Shown here one piece after another: positions 30,682 to 39,556 of a stretch of 64,000 nucleotides of DNA (positions are counted from its first letter, which is position 1; each line of letters opens with the position of its first letter). The notes beneath the pieces are model-generated. The model was not told the DNA's origin. It saw nothing but the letters and a program-made list of their open reading frames with translations, and ran no database searches. A program made the position numbers and the translations under genes. The DNA is from Nitrososphaerota archaeon (GTDB taxonomy: Archaea > Thermoproteota > Nitrososphaeria > Nitrososphaerales > Gagatemarchaeaceae): NCBI GenBank assembly GCA_016200045.1, contig JACQFN010000016.1, positions 124,001 to 188,000 of the forward strand, read 5' to 3'.

Positions 30682-32829
30682 ATGACAGAGTCGGAGTTCC
30701 TGAAAGGATCGGCCGACGTGAGGCCTCGCGTGTTCAGCGAGTCCGACCTGAAGTTTTTGAAATCTGACGAGGTCCTCTACCAAAGGATAACCCCTGATGG
30801 CTCGATCAGGGGGAAGGACCCGGACATCCCCCCACAGGCTTTGCGGAGGATGTACGAGCAGCTCCTGTTCGGCAGGCACTTCGACGAAAAGGCCACCAAC
30901 ATGTCCACGATCAGGGAGATCGGGACCTACGCGCCTTGCAAGGGGCAGGAGGGTTCGCAGGTCGGGGTTGTCGGGGCCCTGGAAAAAGGGGACTGGTACG
31001 TCCCGATGTACAGGGACAGCGCGGGCATTCTTGCTTACGGGTTCCCCGCCCAGCTCCTGCTTTCCTACTGGGGAGGGGATGAAAACGGGATGAAAATCCC
31101 TGAAGAGCTGAACATGCTCCCGCTCGCAGTGCCCGTCGCTACCCAGCTCCCGCACGCCGCCGGCCTCGCCCTCGCTAACCGCCTGTCGGGGAACAAGTCC
31201 GTCGTATTCGCGATCACAGGCGACGGAGGGACCTCAAAGGCAGACTTCCACGAGGCCCTAAACTTCGCCGGGGTCTACGACCTCCCCGTGGTCTTCGGGG
31301 TCGAGAACAATCAGTGGGCAATATCGGTGAGAAGGGACAGGCAGACGGCCGCCAAGACCATCGCCCAGAAGGCCATCGCGTACGGGTTCGAAGGGATTCT
31401 CGTCGACGGCAATGACGTCATCGCTTCATACGAGGCCGCGAAGTACGCGGTCGACAAAGCGAGGCGTGGTGGCGGCCCCACTCTGATTGAGTTCGAGACC
31501 TACAGGGTCGGACCCCACACCACCGCCGAGCTCGTTTCCAACAAGCTGAAGGCGCCGGAGGAGATCGCGGAGTGGGAACGCCGCGACCCGCTGATCAGGT
31601 TCGAAAAGTACCTGAGGTCCAGGGGTCTCCTGGACGACCAGTACAAGGACTCGGCCAGGGAGGCCGCAGTGCGGAAGATGGACGAGGCGGTCAAGGCATA
31701 CAGAGCCTCTCCCCCGCCGGACCCCAGGGGGATCTTCGAATTCATGTACGAATCGCCCACCCCCCGGCTGTCAGAAGAGGAAAGCGAAGCGCTCGGTGTC
31801 GGGAAGTCCCCGGCCGTATTGCCCTCCGAGCCCTCAGTCCAAGGAGGCGCGACCGGCGTCAACATCCGGAACGCCCTGAACATGGCTCTCAGGCAGGAGA
31901 TGCAAAGGGACAATCGGGTCGTGATCTTCGGGGAGGACGTCGGCAAGAACGGCGGGGTCTTCCAAATCACGAGGGGGCTGCAGGAAGAGTTCGGACCCGA
32001 CCGGGTCTTCGACACCCCGCTGGCCGAGCTCAGCATAGCTGGGATATTCGTCGGCCTTTCCATCGGCGTCATGATCCCGGTGGCAGAGTTCCAGTTCGAC
32101 GGGTTCAGCTTCCCCGCCTTCGACCAGATCTTCGGGCACGTCGCCAGGATGCGGAACAGGACGCGCGGGAGGTTCGCCCCGAGGGGGGTCCTTCGTTTCC
32201 CCTACGGCGCCGGGATTCGCGCCCCCGAGCACCACTCGGAGTCCCCCGAGGCGTACTACGCCCACACCCCTGGCCTGAAGGTCGTCATCCCCTCGAACGC
32301 CTACGACGCCAAAGGGCTCCTCGCTTCCGCCATCAGGTCGCCCGACCCGGTCATCTTCATGGAGCCGAAGCGCCACTACACGACCCCGAAGATGGACGTC
32401 CCCGAGGAGGAGTACACGATCCCCATCGGGAAGGCGAGGGTTTCGCGGGAAGGCAGCGACCTGACATTGGTGTCGTACGGCGCGATGATGCTCCCCACCC
32501 TCGAGGCGGCTGAACAGCTCCATTCGGACAGCAGCGTGTCTGCCGAGGTCATCGACCTGAGGACCGTCTCTCCCCTCGACTTCGAGACGATACTTGCTTC
32601 CGTCCGGAAGACCGGCAGAGTGTTGATTGTGCATGAAGCACCCCGGACCCTCGGCCTGGGGGCGGAGATAGCCGCGACCGTCGCGGACAAGGCCCTGGAT
32701 TACCTGAAGGCCCCTGTCAGAAGGGTGACAGGGTTCGACACGGTCGTCCCCCTTGCGAAGCTGGAAGATGTCTACATCCCGAGCAAGGAAAAGATCGTAA
32801 AGGCTGCCCTCGAACTCGCCCGCTACTAG
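30682..32829 (+). CDS. 2-oxoacid dehydrogenase E1, alpha and beta subunits fused
   Basis: A 715-residue single chain. Residues 1-365 are E1-alpha: a GTYAPCKGQEG entry region and the thiamine diphosphate/Mg motif GDGGTSKADFHEALNFAG...NNQWA. Residues about 390-715 are E1-beta: VVIFGEDVGKNGGVFQITRGLQ, then TPLAELSIAGIFVGLSIG and the C-terminal VHEAPRTLGLGAEIAA. E1 decarboxylates a 2-oxoacid and loads the acyl group onto E2 lipoate. In most archaea alpha and beta are separate genes, so the fusion is notable. Substrate (pyruvate or branched-chain 2-oxoacids) cannot be fixed by eye. Confidence 0.93.
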   Translation: MTESEFLKGSADVRPRVFSESDLKFLKSDEVLYQRITPDGSIRGKDPDIPPQALRRMYEQLLFGRHFDEKATNMSTIREIGTYAPCKGQEGSQVGVVGALEKGDWYVPMYRDSAGILAYGFPAQLLLSYWGGDENGMKIPEELNMLPLAVPVATQLPHAAGLALANRLSGNKSVVFAITGDGGTSKADFHEALNFAGVYDLPVVFGVENNQWAISVRRDRQTAAKTIAQKAIAYGFEGILVDGNDVIASYEAAKYAVDKARRGGGPTLIEFETYRVGPHTTAELVSNKLKAPEEIAEWERRDPLIRFEKYLRSRGLLDDQYKDSAREAAVRKMDEAVKAYRASPPPDPRGIFEFMYESPTPRLSEEESEALGVGKSPAVLPSEPSVQGGATGVNIRNALNMALRQEMQRDNRVVIFGEDVGKNGGVFQITRGLQEEFGPDRVFDTPLAELSIAGIFVGLSIGVMIPVAEFQFDGFSFPAFDQIFGHVARMRNRTRGRFAPRGVLRFPYGAGIRAPEHHSESPEAYYAHTPGLKVVIPSNAYDAKGLLASAIRSPDPVIFMEPKRHYTTPKMDVPEEEYTIPIGKARVSREGSDLTLVSYGAMMLPTLEAAEQLHSDSSVSAEVIDLRTVSPLDFETILASVRKTGRVLIVHEAPRTLGLGAEIAATVADKALDYLKAPVRRVTGFDTVVPLAKLEDVYIPSKEKIVKAALELARY

Positions 32830-32881
32830 CTCTCGGGAAACGCTAATAGCCAGTGGGAGGCGCGCCCCTCAGGAAACGACA

Positions 32882-34096
32882 GTGGAATTCAAACTTCCAG
32901 ATATCGGTGAAGGCGTCTCGGAAGGCGAGATACTGAAGTGGATGGTGAAGGAAGGGGACAAGATCAAAGAAGATCAGCCGCTTGTAGAAGTCATGACCGA
33001 CAAGGTCAACGTTCAGATTCCGGCCCCGAGGAGTGGGACCGTCTCGAAAATCGCGGTCAGAGAGGGCGAGATAGCCAAGGTCGGGCAGACAATCGTGGTC
33101 ATCGTTGAGGAAGGCGGTTCGCAGACTGAAGGCTCGGCTCCCCCCGCCCCTCAGCCGACCCCCCCGCAGGGGCACCCCCCCTCCGCGATGACCCAGCCAC
33201 AGCAGGGTCAGGGAGGCATCGCTACCCCGGCGACGCGGCGCCTGGCGAGAGAGCTAGGCGTGGAGATTTCAGCGGTTCACGGCTCGGGGCCCCAGGGGAG
33301 GGTCACCGACGAAGACGTCAGACTCGCCGCCTCGGGGAATGCAGGAGCGAAGACCACGACGACCCAGGTCCAAACGCATCGTCCGTCTTCCGGGAACGAG
33401 GAGGTCGTGCCCCTTCGCGGGATCAGGAAGACCATCGCCGAGAGGATGGTGAAGTCGCAGGCGACCGCCGCCTCGGTCACGCACGTTGACGAGGCAGACA
33501 TGACAGAGCTCGTCCTTCTCAGAGAGGCCTTCAAGGGAAGCGCGGAGAAACGGGGAGTCAGGCTCACCTACCTGCCATTCATCATCAAGGCGGTAGTCCC
33601 GGCGTTGAAGGAGTTCCCGTACGCGAACTCCTCACTCGACGACCTGAACGGCAACATCGTACTGAAGAAATATTACAACATCGGGATAGCGACAGACACA
33701 GAACAGGGCCTCGTCGTCCCGGTGGTGAAGGACGCGGACAAGAAGGACATCTTCGAGCTTGCCGGCGAGATAGAGAAGCTTGCCGACAGGGCGAGGAAGG
33801 GCCAGCTCACCCTGGACGAGGTCAGGGGTTCAACATTCACGATCACCAACGTGGGCGCGATCGGAGGGCTGTTCGCGACCCCGATAATCAACCTCCCTGA
33901 GGTGGCAATCCTGGGGCTGCACAAGATCGCAAAGAGGCCGGTCGTCAGGGAGGGGAAGATCGAGATCCGTGACACGACTTACTTCTCCCTGACGTTCGAC
34001 CACCGTGTCCTCGACGGTGCGTATGCTGCGAGGTTCACGAGCAAGATCATCCAGACTGTGCAGGACACGAAGAAGCTTCTGGCGGAAGTCCTCTGA
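32882..34096 (+). CDS. 2-oxoacid dehydrogenase E2, dihydrolipoamide acyltransferase
   Basis: A 404-residue E2. It has an N-terminal lipoyl domain with the modified lysine in VMTDKVNVQIPAP (about residue 42), a Pro/Gln-rich linker (80-110), and a peripheral subunit-binding domain (TPATRRLARELGVE...GRVTDEDV, about 115-155). A second linker leads to the catalytic domain ending in SLTFDHRVLDGA, with the active-site His and Asp. It forms the multimeric core and transfers the acyl group to CoA. The GTG start is at 32882, following E1 by 52 bp. Confidence 0.95.
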   Translation: MEFKLPDIGEGVSEGEILKWMVKEGDKIKEDQPLVEVMTDKVNVQIPAPRSGTVSKIAVREGEIAKVGQTIVVIVEEGGSQTEGSAPPAPQPTPPQGHPPSAMTQPQQGQGGIATPATRRLARELGVEISAVHGSGPQGRVTDEDVRLAASGNAGAKTTTTQVQTHRPSSGNEEVVPLRGIRKTIAERMVKSQATAASVTHVDEADMTELVLLREAFKGSAEKRGVRLTYLPFIIKAVVPALKEFPYANSSLDDLNGNIVLKKYYNIGIATDTEQGLVVPVVKDADKKDIFELAGEIEKLADRARKGQLTLDEVRGSTFTITNVGAIGGLFATPIINLPEVAILGLHKIAKRPVVREGKIEIRDTTYFSLTFDHRVLDGAYAARFTSKIIQTVQDTKKLLAEVL

Positions 34097-34099
34097 GCC

Positions 34100-35494
34100 T
34101 TGGAAGCCGACGTAACAGTGATCGGGGGAGGTCCGGGAGGTTACGTCTGCGCCATCCGGGCAGCCCAGCTCGGCCTGAAGACAGTGGTGGTCGAAGCCGA
34201 CAGGCTTGGCGGGGAATGCCTCAACTACGGCTGCATACCTTCGAAGTCCCTCATCACGGTCTCCAAGCTCTATGACCGGGTGAAGGAGGCAGAAAAGTTC
34301 GGGCTGAGGACCTCTGGCCTTTCCGTCGACTTCGCGCAGATGCAAAAGTGGAAAGGGGAGGTCATATCGAAGCTGGTCTCGGGGGTCGAGGCCCTCCTGA
34401 AAGGGTACAAGGCGACCATCCTCATCGGAGAAGCCGAGATCATCGACAAGAACAGGGTCGTCGTCAGCACCCAGTCTGGAAGGCAGGAGATAACCACGAA
34501 GGCGATAGTCATCGCCACCGGGACAAGACCCGCTCAGCTCCCTGGCCTCGAGTTCGACGGCAAGCTCGTGATCGGGTCGAAGGACGGGCTCGAACTGAAT
34601 GAGGCTCCGAAGCGCCTCCTGATAGTCGGGGGCGGGGCGATAGGGCTCGAGTTTGCTTCTATGTACCAGAGGCTTGGGTCGGCGGTGACGGTGGTCGAGA
34701 TAATGGACCAGCTGCTTCCCGGGAGCGACCCGGACGTCGTCCGCCTCGTGCACCGGAAGCTGGAAGGGAGAGGAGGGAAGGTCTACCTGAAGTCCAAGGT
34801 CGTAGCCGTGAGAAAGCAGGGCGGGACCGCGACGGTCGAGGTCGAGACCCCGGAAGGGAGGGTGACCGTCGAGGCCGAGAAGGTCCTGGTAAGCGTCGGG
34901 AGGAAGCCGACCACGTCGAAGCTGAACCTGGACAAACTGGGAGTCAAGACCGACCAGAAGGGCTTCATCGTCACCGATGAGAAGATGCAGACCAGCGTCC
35001 CAGGGGTCTACGCGATAGGGGACGTCAGGGGCCCCCCGCTCCTCGCCCACAAGGCGTCCAAGGAGGGGGTCGTAGCCGCGGAGTGCGCGAAGGGGCTTCC
35101 AAGCGCTGCAGACTGGAAGGTAGTTCCCGACGCCGTCTTCTGCGACCCCGAGGTCGCCAGCGCTGGGCTAACGGAAGCGAAAGCGGTCGAAGCTGGCTAC
35201 AGGGTGAACAGGAGCCGGTTCCAGTTCGCGGCGCTCGGACGGGCGCTTTCGACCGGGGAACCTGAGGGGTTCGTCAAGGTCATCTCCAACGCAGACGGGG
35301 GCCTAGTGCTAGGGGCGCAGATAGTCGGGCCGGAAGCGTCAAACCTGATTAGCGAGGTTGCCCTCGCGATTGAGATGGGGGCCACCGTCGAGGACATCGC
35401 CCTCACCGTGCACCCGCACCCGACACTTCCGGAGGCGATCATGGAGGCGTCGGAGTCTGCGGCTGGGCGACCGATCCACCAGCTGAAGGTATGA
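34100..35494 (+). CDS. lpdA: Dihydrolipoamide dehydrogenase (E3)
   Basis: A 464-residue flavoprotein disulfide reductase that reoxidises E2 lipoamide with NAD+. The FAD motif is GGGPGGYVCAIRAAQLG. The redox-active disulfide is CLNYGC. The NAD motif is GGGAIGLEFASMYQRLG. The C-terminal HPHPTLPEA carries the catalytic His-Glu pair. The TTG start lies three bases after the E2 stop, and the 3' end overlaps lipB by 4 bp (ATGA), so translation is probably coupled. Confidence 0.96.
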   Translation: MEADVTVIGGGPGGYVCAIRAAQLGLKTVVVEADRLGGECLNYGCIPSKSLITVSKLYDRVKEAEKFGLRTSGLSVDFAQMQKWKGEVISKLVSGVEALLKGYKATILIGEAEIIDKNRVVVSTQSGRQEITTKAIVIATGTRPAQLPGLEFDGKLVIGSKDGLELNEAPKRLLIVGGGAIGLEFASMYQRLGSAVTVVEIMDQLLPGSDPDVVRLVHRKLEGRGGKVYLKSKVVAVRKQGGTATVEVETPEGRVTVEAEKVLVSVGRKPTTSKLNLDKLGVKTDQKGFIVTDEKMQTSVPGVYAIGDVRGPPLLAHKASKEGVVAAECAKGLPSAADWKVVPDAVFCDPEVASAGLTEAKAVEAGYRVNRSRFQFAALGRALSTGEPEGFVKVISNADGGLVLGAQIVGPEASNLISEVALAIEMGATVEDIALTVHPHPTLPEAIMEASESAAGRPIHQLKV

Positions 35495-36144
35495 CCCCAA
35501 CAGTCCTGGACCTCGGGAGGGCCGACTACGGGCCGACCCTCGAGCTCCAGAGGTCGATGGCGGCGAAACGGGCGCGAGGGGAGATACCTGACACCCTCCT
35601 TCTCGTCGAGCACAACAGCGTGATCACCCTCGGAAGGAAGACCACCCCGGAGAACTTCAAGCCTCAGGACATCGAGGTCTTCCAGGTGGAGAGGGGAGGA
35701 GACGCCACCTACCACGGACCCGGGCAGCTGGTCGGATACCCCATTATCCTCCTCGCCGACCACGACGTCCGGAGGCACGTGTGGAGAATCGAAGAAGCGC
35801 TCGTCAGGACGACGGCCAGGTTCGGTCTGAAGTCAGAGAGGAAGGAAGGGCACCGTGGAGTGTGGTCAGGAGAGAAGAAGCTGGCCTCCGTGGGAGTAGC
35901 CGTGGTCGACTGGGTCGCCTTCCACGGGTTCGCCCTGAACGTGAACACCGACCTGTCATACTTCGAACTGATCAGGCCATGCGGCCTCGACCCGGACCAG
36001 ATGACTTCGATGGAAAAGAGGCTCGGGGGCAAGGTCGACCTCGGCAGGGTGAAGTCAGCGTTCGTCAACGAGTATGACGAAGTTCTTAGCGTAACCGGCC
36101 CGGTTTCGCCGTTGACATCCGTTTCGCCGGGAAACATTAAGTAG
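35491..36144 (+). CDS. lipB: Octanoyl-ACP:protein octanoyltransferase
   Basis: A 217-residue LipB. It transfers an octanoyl (lipoate precursor) group to the E2 lysine before LipA acts. Motifs: RGGDATYHGPGQLVGYPI (substrate pocket), HRGVWSGEKKLASVGVAV with the conserved Lys, and FALNVNTDLSYFELIRPCG with the catalytic Cys. With lipA and E2 in the same gene run, the operon encodes both the enzyme complex and its cofactor assembly. The ATG overlaps the lpdA stop. Confidence 0.93.
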   Translation: MTPTVLDLGRADYGPTLELQRSMAAKRARGEIPDTLLLVEHNSVITLGRKTTPENFKPQDIEVFQVERGGDATYHGPGQLVGYPIILLADHDVRRHVWRIEEALVRTTARFGLKSERKEGHRGVWSGEKKLASVGVAVVDWVAFHGFALNVNTDLSYFELIRPCGLDPDQMTSMEKRLGGKVDLGRVKSAFVNEYDEVLSVTGPVSPLTSVSPGNIK

Positions 36145-36166
36145 CGCACGGAGCCCGCGCGGAATA

Positions 36167-37744
36167 ATGGCGAAGGCTCCCAAGAAGGTCACATACACTA
36201 CGCTCTTCGCAGACGAAAGCGTCCACCCGAAGTTCGAGGCCGCCCTCAGGTCGTTCAAGCCGAAGCTCGGCGCTCGTTACCCGATGTTCATCGGCCAGGA
36301 GAAGGTCTGGTCCAAGGCAGGTGAGTTCGAGCATCTGAGCCCGATAGACACCTCGATTGTGGTGGGTAGGTTCCAGGTCGGGACCCGGGCTCACGCGAAG
36401 GCGGCGATCGCAGCCGCGAAGGAAGGCTTCGACCAATGGAGCTCCAAGACCTGGCAGGAGCGGGTGGCTGCCATGGAACGGACTGCGAAGCTCATAGACG
36501 AAAGGAAGTTCGAAATCGCCGTGGCGATAACCTACGAAGTCGGCAAAAACAGGCTGGAGGCCCTCGCCGAAGCGTGGGAGGCGGTAGATGCGATTGACTA
36601 CTACGCGAAGGTCATGCGGGAGGAGGACGGGTATTCCACCAAGATGGGCCCCGGCGGTCCCGGCGAGAGCACCGTCGTAGTCTCGAAACCGCACGGCGTC
36701 TGGCCAGTGATATCCCCGTTCAACTTCCCGTTCATGCTCGCCAGCGGGATGGCCCTCGGAGCGCTGATCACAGGGAACTCGGTCATACTGAAGCCCACGA
36801 GCGAGGCTCCGCTGACGGGCCTGATGCTCTACGAAGTGTTCCGGGACTGAGGGGTGCCGCCAGGGGCGGTGAACTTCGTCACCGGTCCAGGAGCGAACTT
36901 CGAGGAGGAGTTCGTGTCCAACCCTGACATCGCGGGGATCGCGTTCACCGGCTCGAGGGAGGTCGGGATGCGCCTCTACAGGGGCTTCCTCACAAGGCAG
37001 CCCTACCCAAAGCCGATGCTTCTTGAAATGGGGAGCAAGAACCCCACCATTGTCTCCGCAAAGGCGGACATGAAGAAGGCAGTCGAGGGAACAGTAAGAG
37101 CGGCCTACGGGTACGGAGGCCAGAAGTGCAGCGCGACTTCCAGGGTCTATGTGCAGAAAGGGGCCGCAGCCCCATTCCTGAGGGCACTGAAGGAGCGCGT
37201 GGACAAGATCACGGTAGGAGACCCGCGCGAAGAGGGGGTCTTCATGGGGCCCGTCATCAACGAGTCAGCGGTAAAGAGGTTCAGGGAGGCCGTCTCCGAG
37301 GCGAAGCGCTCGGGAGGGAAGGCGCTCGCCGGAGGTGAGGTCCTGTCGGGGAAGCCTGGTGCCAACGGGTTCTACGTTACCCCGACGATAGTCACCGGTC
37401 TGAAGCAGGACAACAGGCTGTTCACCGACGAGCTCTTCCTTCCGTTCGTCGTGGTCGGGGAGTACGACGGAATCGACGATGCGATAGAGAAGGCCAACAA
37501 GACCGAATACGGCCTGACCGCTGGGATATTCTCAGAAGACGAGTCAGAGGTCAAGAAGTTCTTCAAGGGAATCAAGTTCGGGGTCACCTACGCCAACAGG
37601 AGCGGCGGCTCTACGACCGGAGCCTGGCCCGGCGCCCAGTCCTTCACGGGATGGAACGCGAGCGGGGCGACCGGGAGGGGTGTAGGGGGGCCACACTACC
37701 TCCTGAACTTCATCAGGGACCAGTCGCAGACGACAGTGAGCTAG
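36167..37744 (+). pseudogene. Aldehyde dehydrogenase (P5C dehydrogenase-like) interrupted by an in-frame TGA
   Basis: One continuous frame of 526 codons encodes an NAD(P)-dependent aldehyde dehydrogenase, most like 1-pyrroline-5-carboxylate dehydrogenase. It has the oxyanion Asn region SPFNFPFML, KPTSEAPLTG, FTGSREVG, EMGSKNP and the catalytic Cys in GYGGQKCSATS. A TGA at 36848-36850 sits in the loop VFRD-stop-GVPPGAVNFVTGPG. Frame and homology resume immediately, with a GTG one codon later (36854). This is either a nonsense mutation, a sequencing error, or translation restart yielding two fragments. TGA is used as a normal stop elsewhere in the window, so recoding is less likely. It lies 22 bp after lipB. 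Confidence 0.8.
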
Positions 37745-38145
37745 AAGGGGACGGCGTAGAACGCCCCGACTATCAGCAGGTCGAGTGGCCACCAAAGAGG
37801 AATGACCACCCCCCTCACCGTGACGCTGGAGAAGAGCGTCGTCGTCCACTCCCCCGGCATCACCCATCTCCCCCTGAACCCGAAGTAGGCTGCGTCTTCC
37901 AGCACGGCGATCAGGAAGGTGTTCGCCGCCCAGGCCGAGACGGGGAGGGTGAAGCCGACCGCTATGAAGAGGGGGAGGAGCAGGTATGTCTGGTAGGGGG
38001 AGATCTTCCAGAAGGCAGGCTTCTCGTAGAACCCTTCGACCTCTTTCGTCCAGCCGGCCTCGTTCCTGTTGATGTACCTGTACTCTATGCCGCCGTAGAT
38101 TATCGCGAAGGCGAGCGACCTTGCGAGAGACCAGAATTCGAGCAA
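37741..38145 (-). CDS. Hypothetical multi-helix membrane protein
   Basis: A 134-residue protein, TTG or ATG near 38145, with hydrophobic helices at about residues 8-22, 52-70, 73-90 and 110-132. It contains EYRYINRNEAGWTKEVEGFYEKPAFW between helices 1 and 2. No family recognised. It directly follows the uS19 gene on the same strand (1-bp gap), where other archaea usually have uL22. It overlaps the convergent aldehyde dehydrogenase end by 4 bp. Confidence 0.6.
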   Translation of the reverse strand: MLEFWSLARSLAFAIIYGGIEYRYINRNEAGWTKEVEGFYEKPAFWKISPYQTYLLLPLFIAVGFTLPVSAWAANTFLIAVLEDAAYFGFRGRWVMPGEWTTTLFSSVTVRGVVIPLWWPLDLLIVGAFYAVPF

Positions 38146-38146
38146 G

Positions 38147-38542
38147 TCACTTTAGCGGGACGTAGAGGCTGGAACGGCTGGCGCCGATGCCAGGAGTCCC
38201 ATGCACGACCTTCTTGTTTGTAATCACGAACTCCCCGAGGTACCTCCCGATCATCTCGGCCTTGACTTCGAGGGAGACGAACTCCCTTCCGTTGTGGACC
38301 CCTATTGTGAGTCCGACCATGGCGGGAAGGACCACCATGTCCCTCGCATGGGTCTTGATCTGCCCCTCCAGCTTCCCTTCCTTGATGGCCCTCGCGTCCT
38401 CCAAGACCTTCCTCTTCTCTTCCGATACGCTTCGGCTGAGGGTCCTCCTCGTCCTCGACGGGAAGAGGGCGACAACCGACTCGGTGGACATCGAGTTCAG
38501 TTCATCGAGCGTGTGCCCCCGGTACCTGAATTCCTTCGGCAC
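38147..38542 (-). CDS. rpsS: Ribosomal protein uS19
   Basis: A 131-residue archaeal uS19 of the small-subunit head. Typical features: EFRYRGHTLDELNSMS at the N-terminus, DMVVLPAMVGLTIGVHNG in the middle and IGRYLGEFVITNKKVVHG near the end. It is the last ribosomal gene of the run uL3-uL4-uL23-uL2-uS19; the stop of uL2 and the start of uS19 abut. Confidence 0.96.
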   Translation of the reverse strand: MPKEFRYRGHTLDELNSMSTESVVALFPSRTRRTLSRSVSEEKRKVLEDARAIKEGKLEGQIKTHARDMVVLPAMVGLTIGVHNGREFVSLEVKAEMIGRYLGEFVITNKKVVHGTPGIGASRSSLYVPLK

Positions 38543-39286
38543 CTAATTCGCCACCCCTATGCTGGCCCTCGGCAATCTCTTTCTTCCCGTCTTCCTTGGA
38601 GCTATTAATCCTACCTTCCTACCGGGCGGGGCGTTCCTCGAAGTGCTTGTCGACTTGCCCGGGTGTTGGTGCCTTCCTCCTCCGAACGGATGGTAGACGA
38701 CGGCCATCGCGACCCCCCTCATCCTGGGATAGACCCTTCCCGAAGCCCTCATCGCGTGATGCCTTGCCCCGGCCGTGAGGAAAGGCTTCTCCTTCCTTCC
38801 GCCACCTGCGACCTCCCCGACCGTCGCCCTGCACCTGTCGTCGACGAGGATGCTCTTCCCAGAAGGCAGCTTCAGTATGGCCCTCCCGTTTGCCTTCGAA
38901 AACAGTACGGCGGACGCGCCAGAAGCCCTCACAAGCCTTCCGCCGTCCCCCGGCCTTAGCTCGACGTTGCAGATCCTCGTCCCCTCGGGGATACCCGAGA
39001 GAGGGAGGACGTTACCCGAATCGGGGGTCGCGCCCGGCCCAATCGATAGCTCCCTGCCAACCGTCAGCCCTACCACAGCCGGGAGGTACGTGAAGCGCCT
39101 GTCGCCGTATTCGACCTGGGCCATAGGTGCACTCCTTCCCCTTTCGTCCATTATGGCGGTCACCGTCGCAGTCCCGAGGCTCCCGTCCGCAAGAGGGTAC
39201 CGCACCGGCGCGATCTTACCCTTCTTGGGCGCCCTGAACTGAATCCCGGCCTTTCCGCGCCTCCGCTGAAGAATTCTCTTGCCCAA
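38543..39286 (-). CDS. rplB: Ribosomal protein uL2
   Basis: A 247-residue archaeal uL2, a core 23S rRNA-binding protein near the peptidyl transferase centre. The signatures are GKRILQRRRGKAG, TYLPAVVGLTVGR, and the C-terminal RGVAMAVVYHPFGGGRHQ containing the conserved His of the functional loop. It lies in the ribosomal operon between uL23 (3-bp gap) and uS19. Confidence 0.97.
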   Translation of the reverse strand: MGKRILQRRRGKAGIQFRAPKKGKIAPVRYPLADGSLGTATVTAIMDERGRSAPMAQVEYGDRRFTYLPAVVGLTVGRELSIGPGATPDSGNVLPLSGIPEGTRICNVELRPGDGGRLVRASGASAVLFSKANGRAILKLPSGKSILVDDRCRATVGEVAGGGRKEKPFLTAGARHHAMRASGRVYPRMRGVAMAVVYHPFGGGRHQHPGKSTSTSRNAPPGRKVGLIAPRKTGRKRLPRASIGVAN

Positions 39287-39289
39287 TCT

Positions 39290-39556
39290 CTACACCAGTC
39301 CCAGCTTCGTGGCCAGCTCCGCGGCCTTGTTCTGTTCGAGGAGCCTGACGAACGCCTTCTTCCCCTTGATCGTCCTCGAAGTGTTGACGTCCATCACCTT
39401 GACCTCGTAGAGCGCCTCGATCGCCCCGGCGATCTGCCTCTTGGTGACCCTGTCATCAACCAGGAAGCACAGCTTGTTCTCTCGCTCGATCTGCTCGAAC
39501 GTCCTCTCGGTGACGTACGGCCTACGGAGTATCTTCTGCGCGTCCTCAAGCCTCAA
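39290..39556 (-). CDS. rplW: Ribosomal protein uL23
   Basis: An 88-residue archaeal uL23 at the polypeptide exit, docking site for SRP. The core is ILRRPYVTERTFEQIE, KLCFLVDDRVTKRQIAGAIE and YEVKVMDVNTSRTIKGKKAFVRL. I chose TTG 39556 rather than an upstream start at 39589, because it gives the usual length and an 11-bp overlap with the end of uL4; the extra 11 residues of the longer form are antisense-like basic sequence. Confidence 0.93.
   Translation of the reverse strand: MRLEDAQKILRRPYVTERTFEQIERENKLCFLVDDRVTKRQIAGAIEALYEVKVMDVNTSRTIKGKKAFVRLLEQNKAAELATKLGLV

Noticed and set aside
36848-36850. Selenocysteine or general TGA recoding
   Set aside because: The position is a surface loop before GVPPG, not a redox site. 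TGA is the normal stop of several intact genes in the window (for example pelota and lipA).
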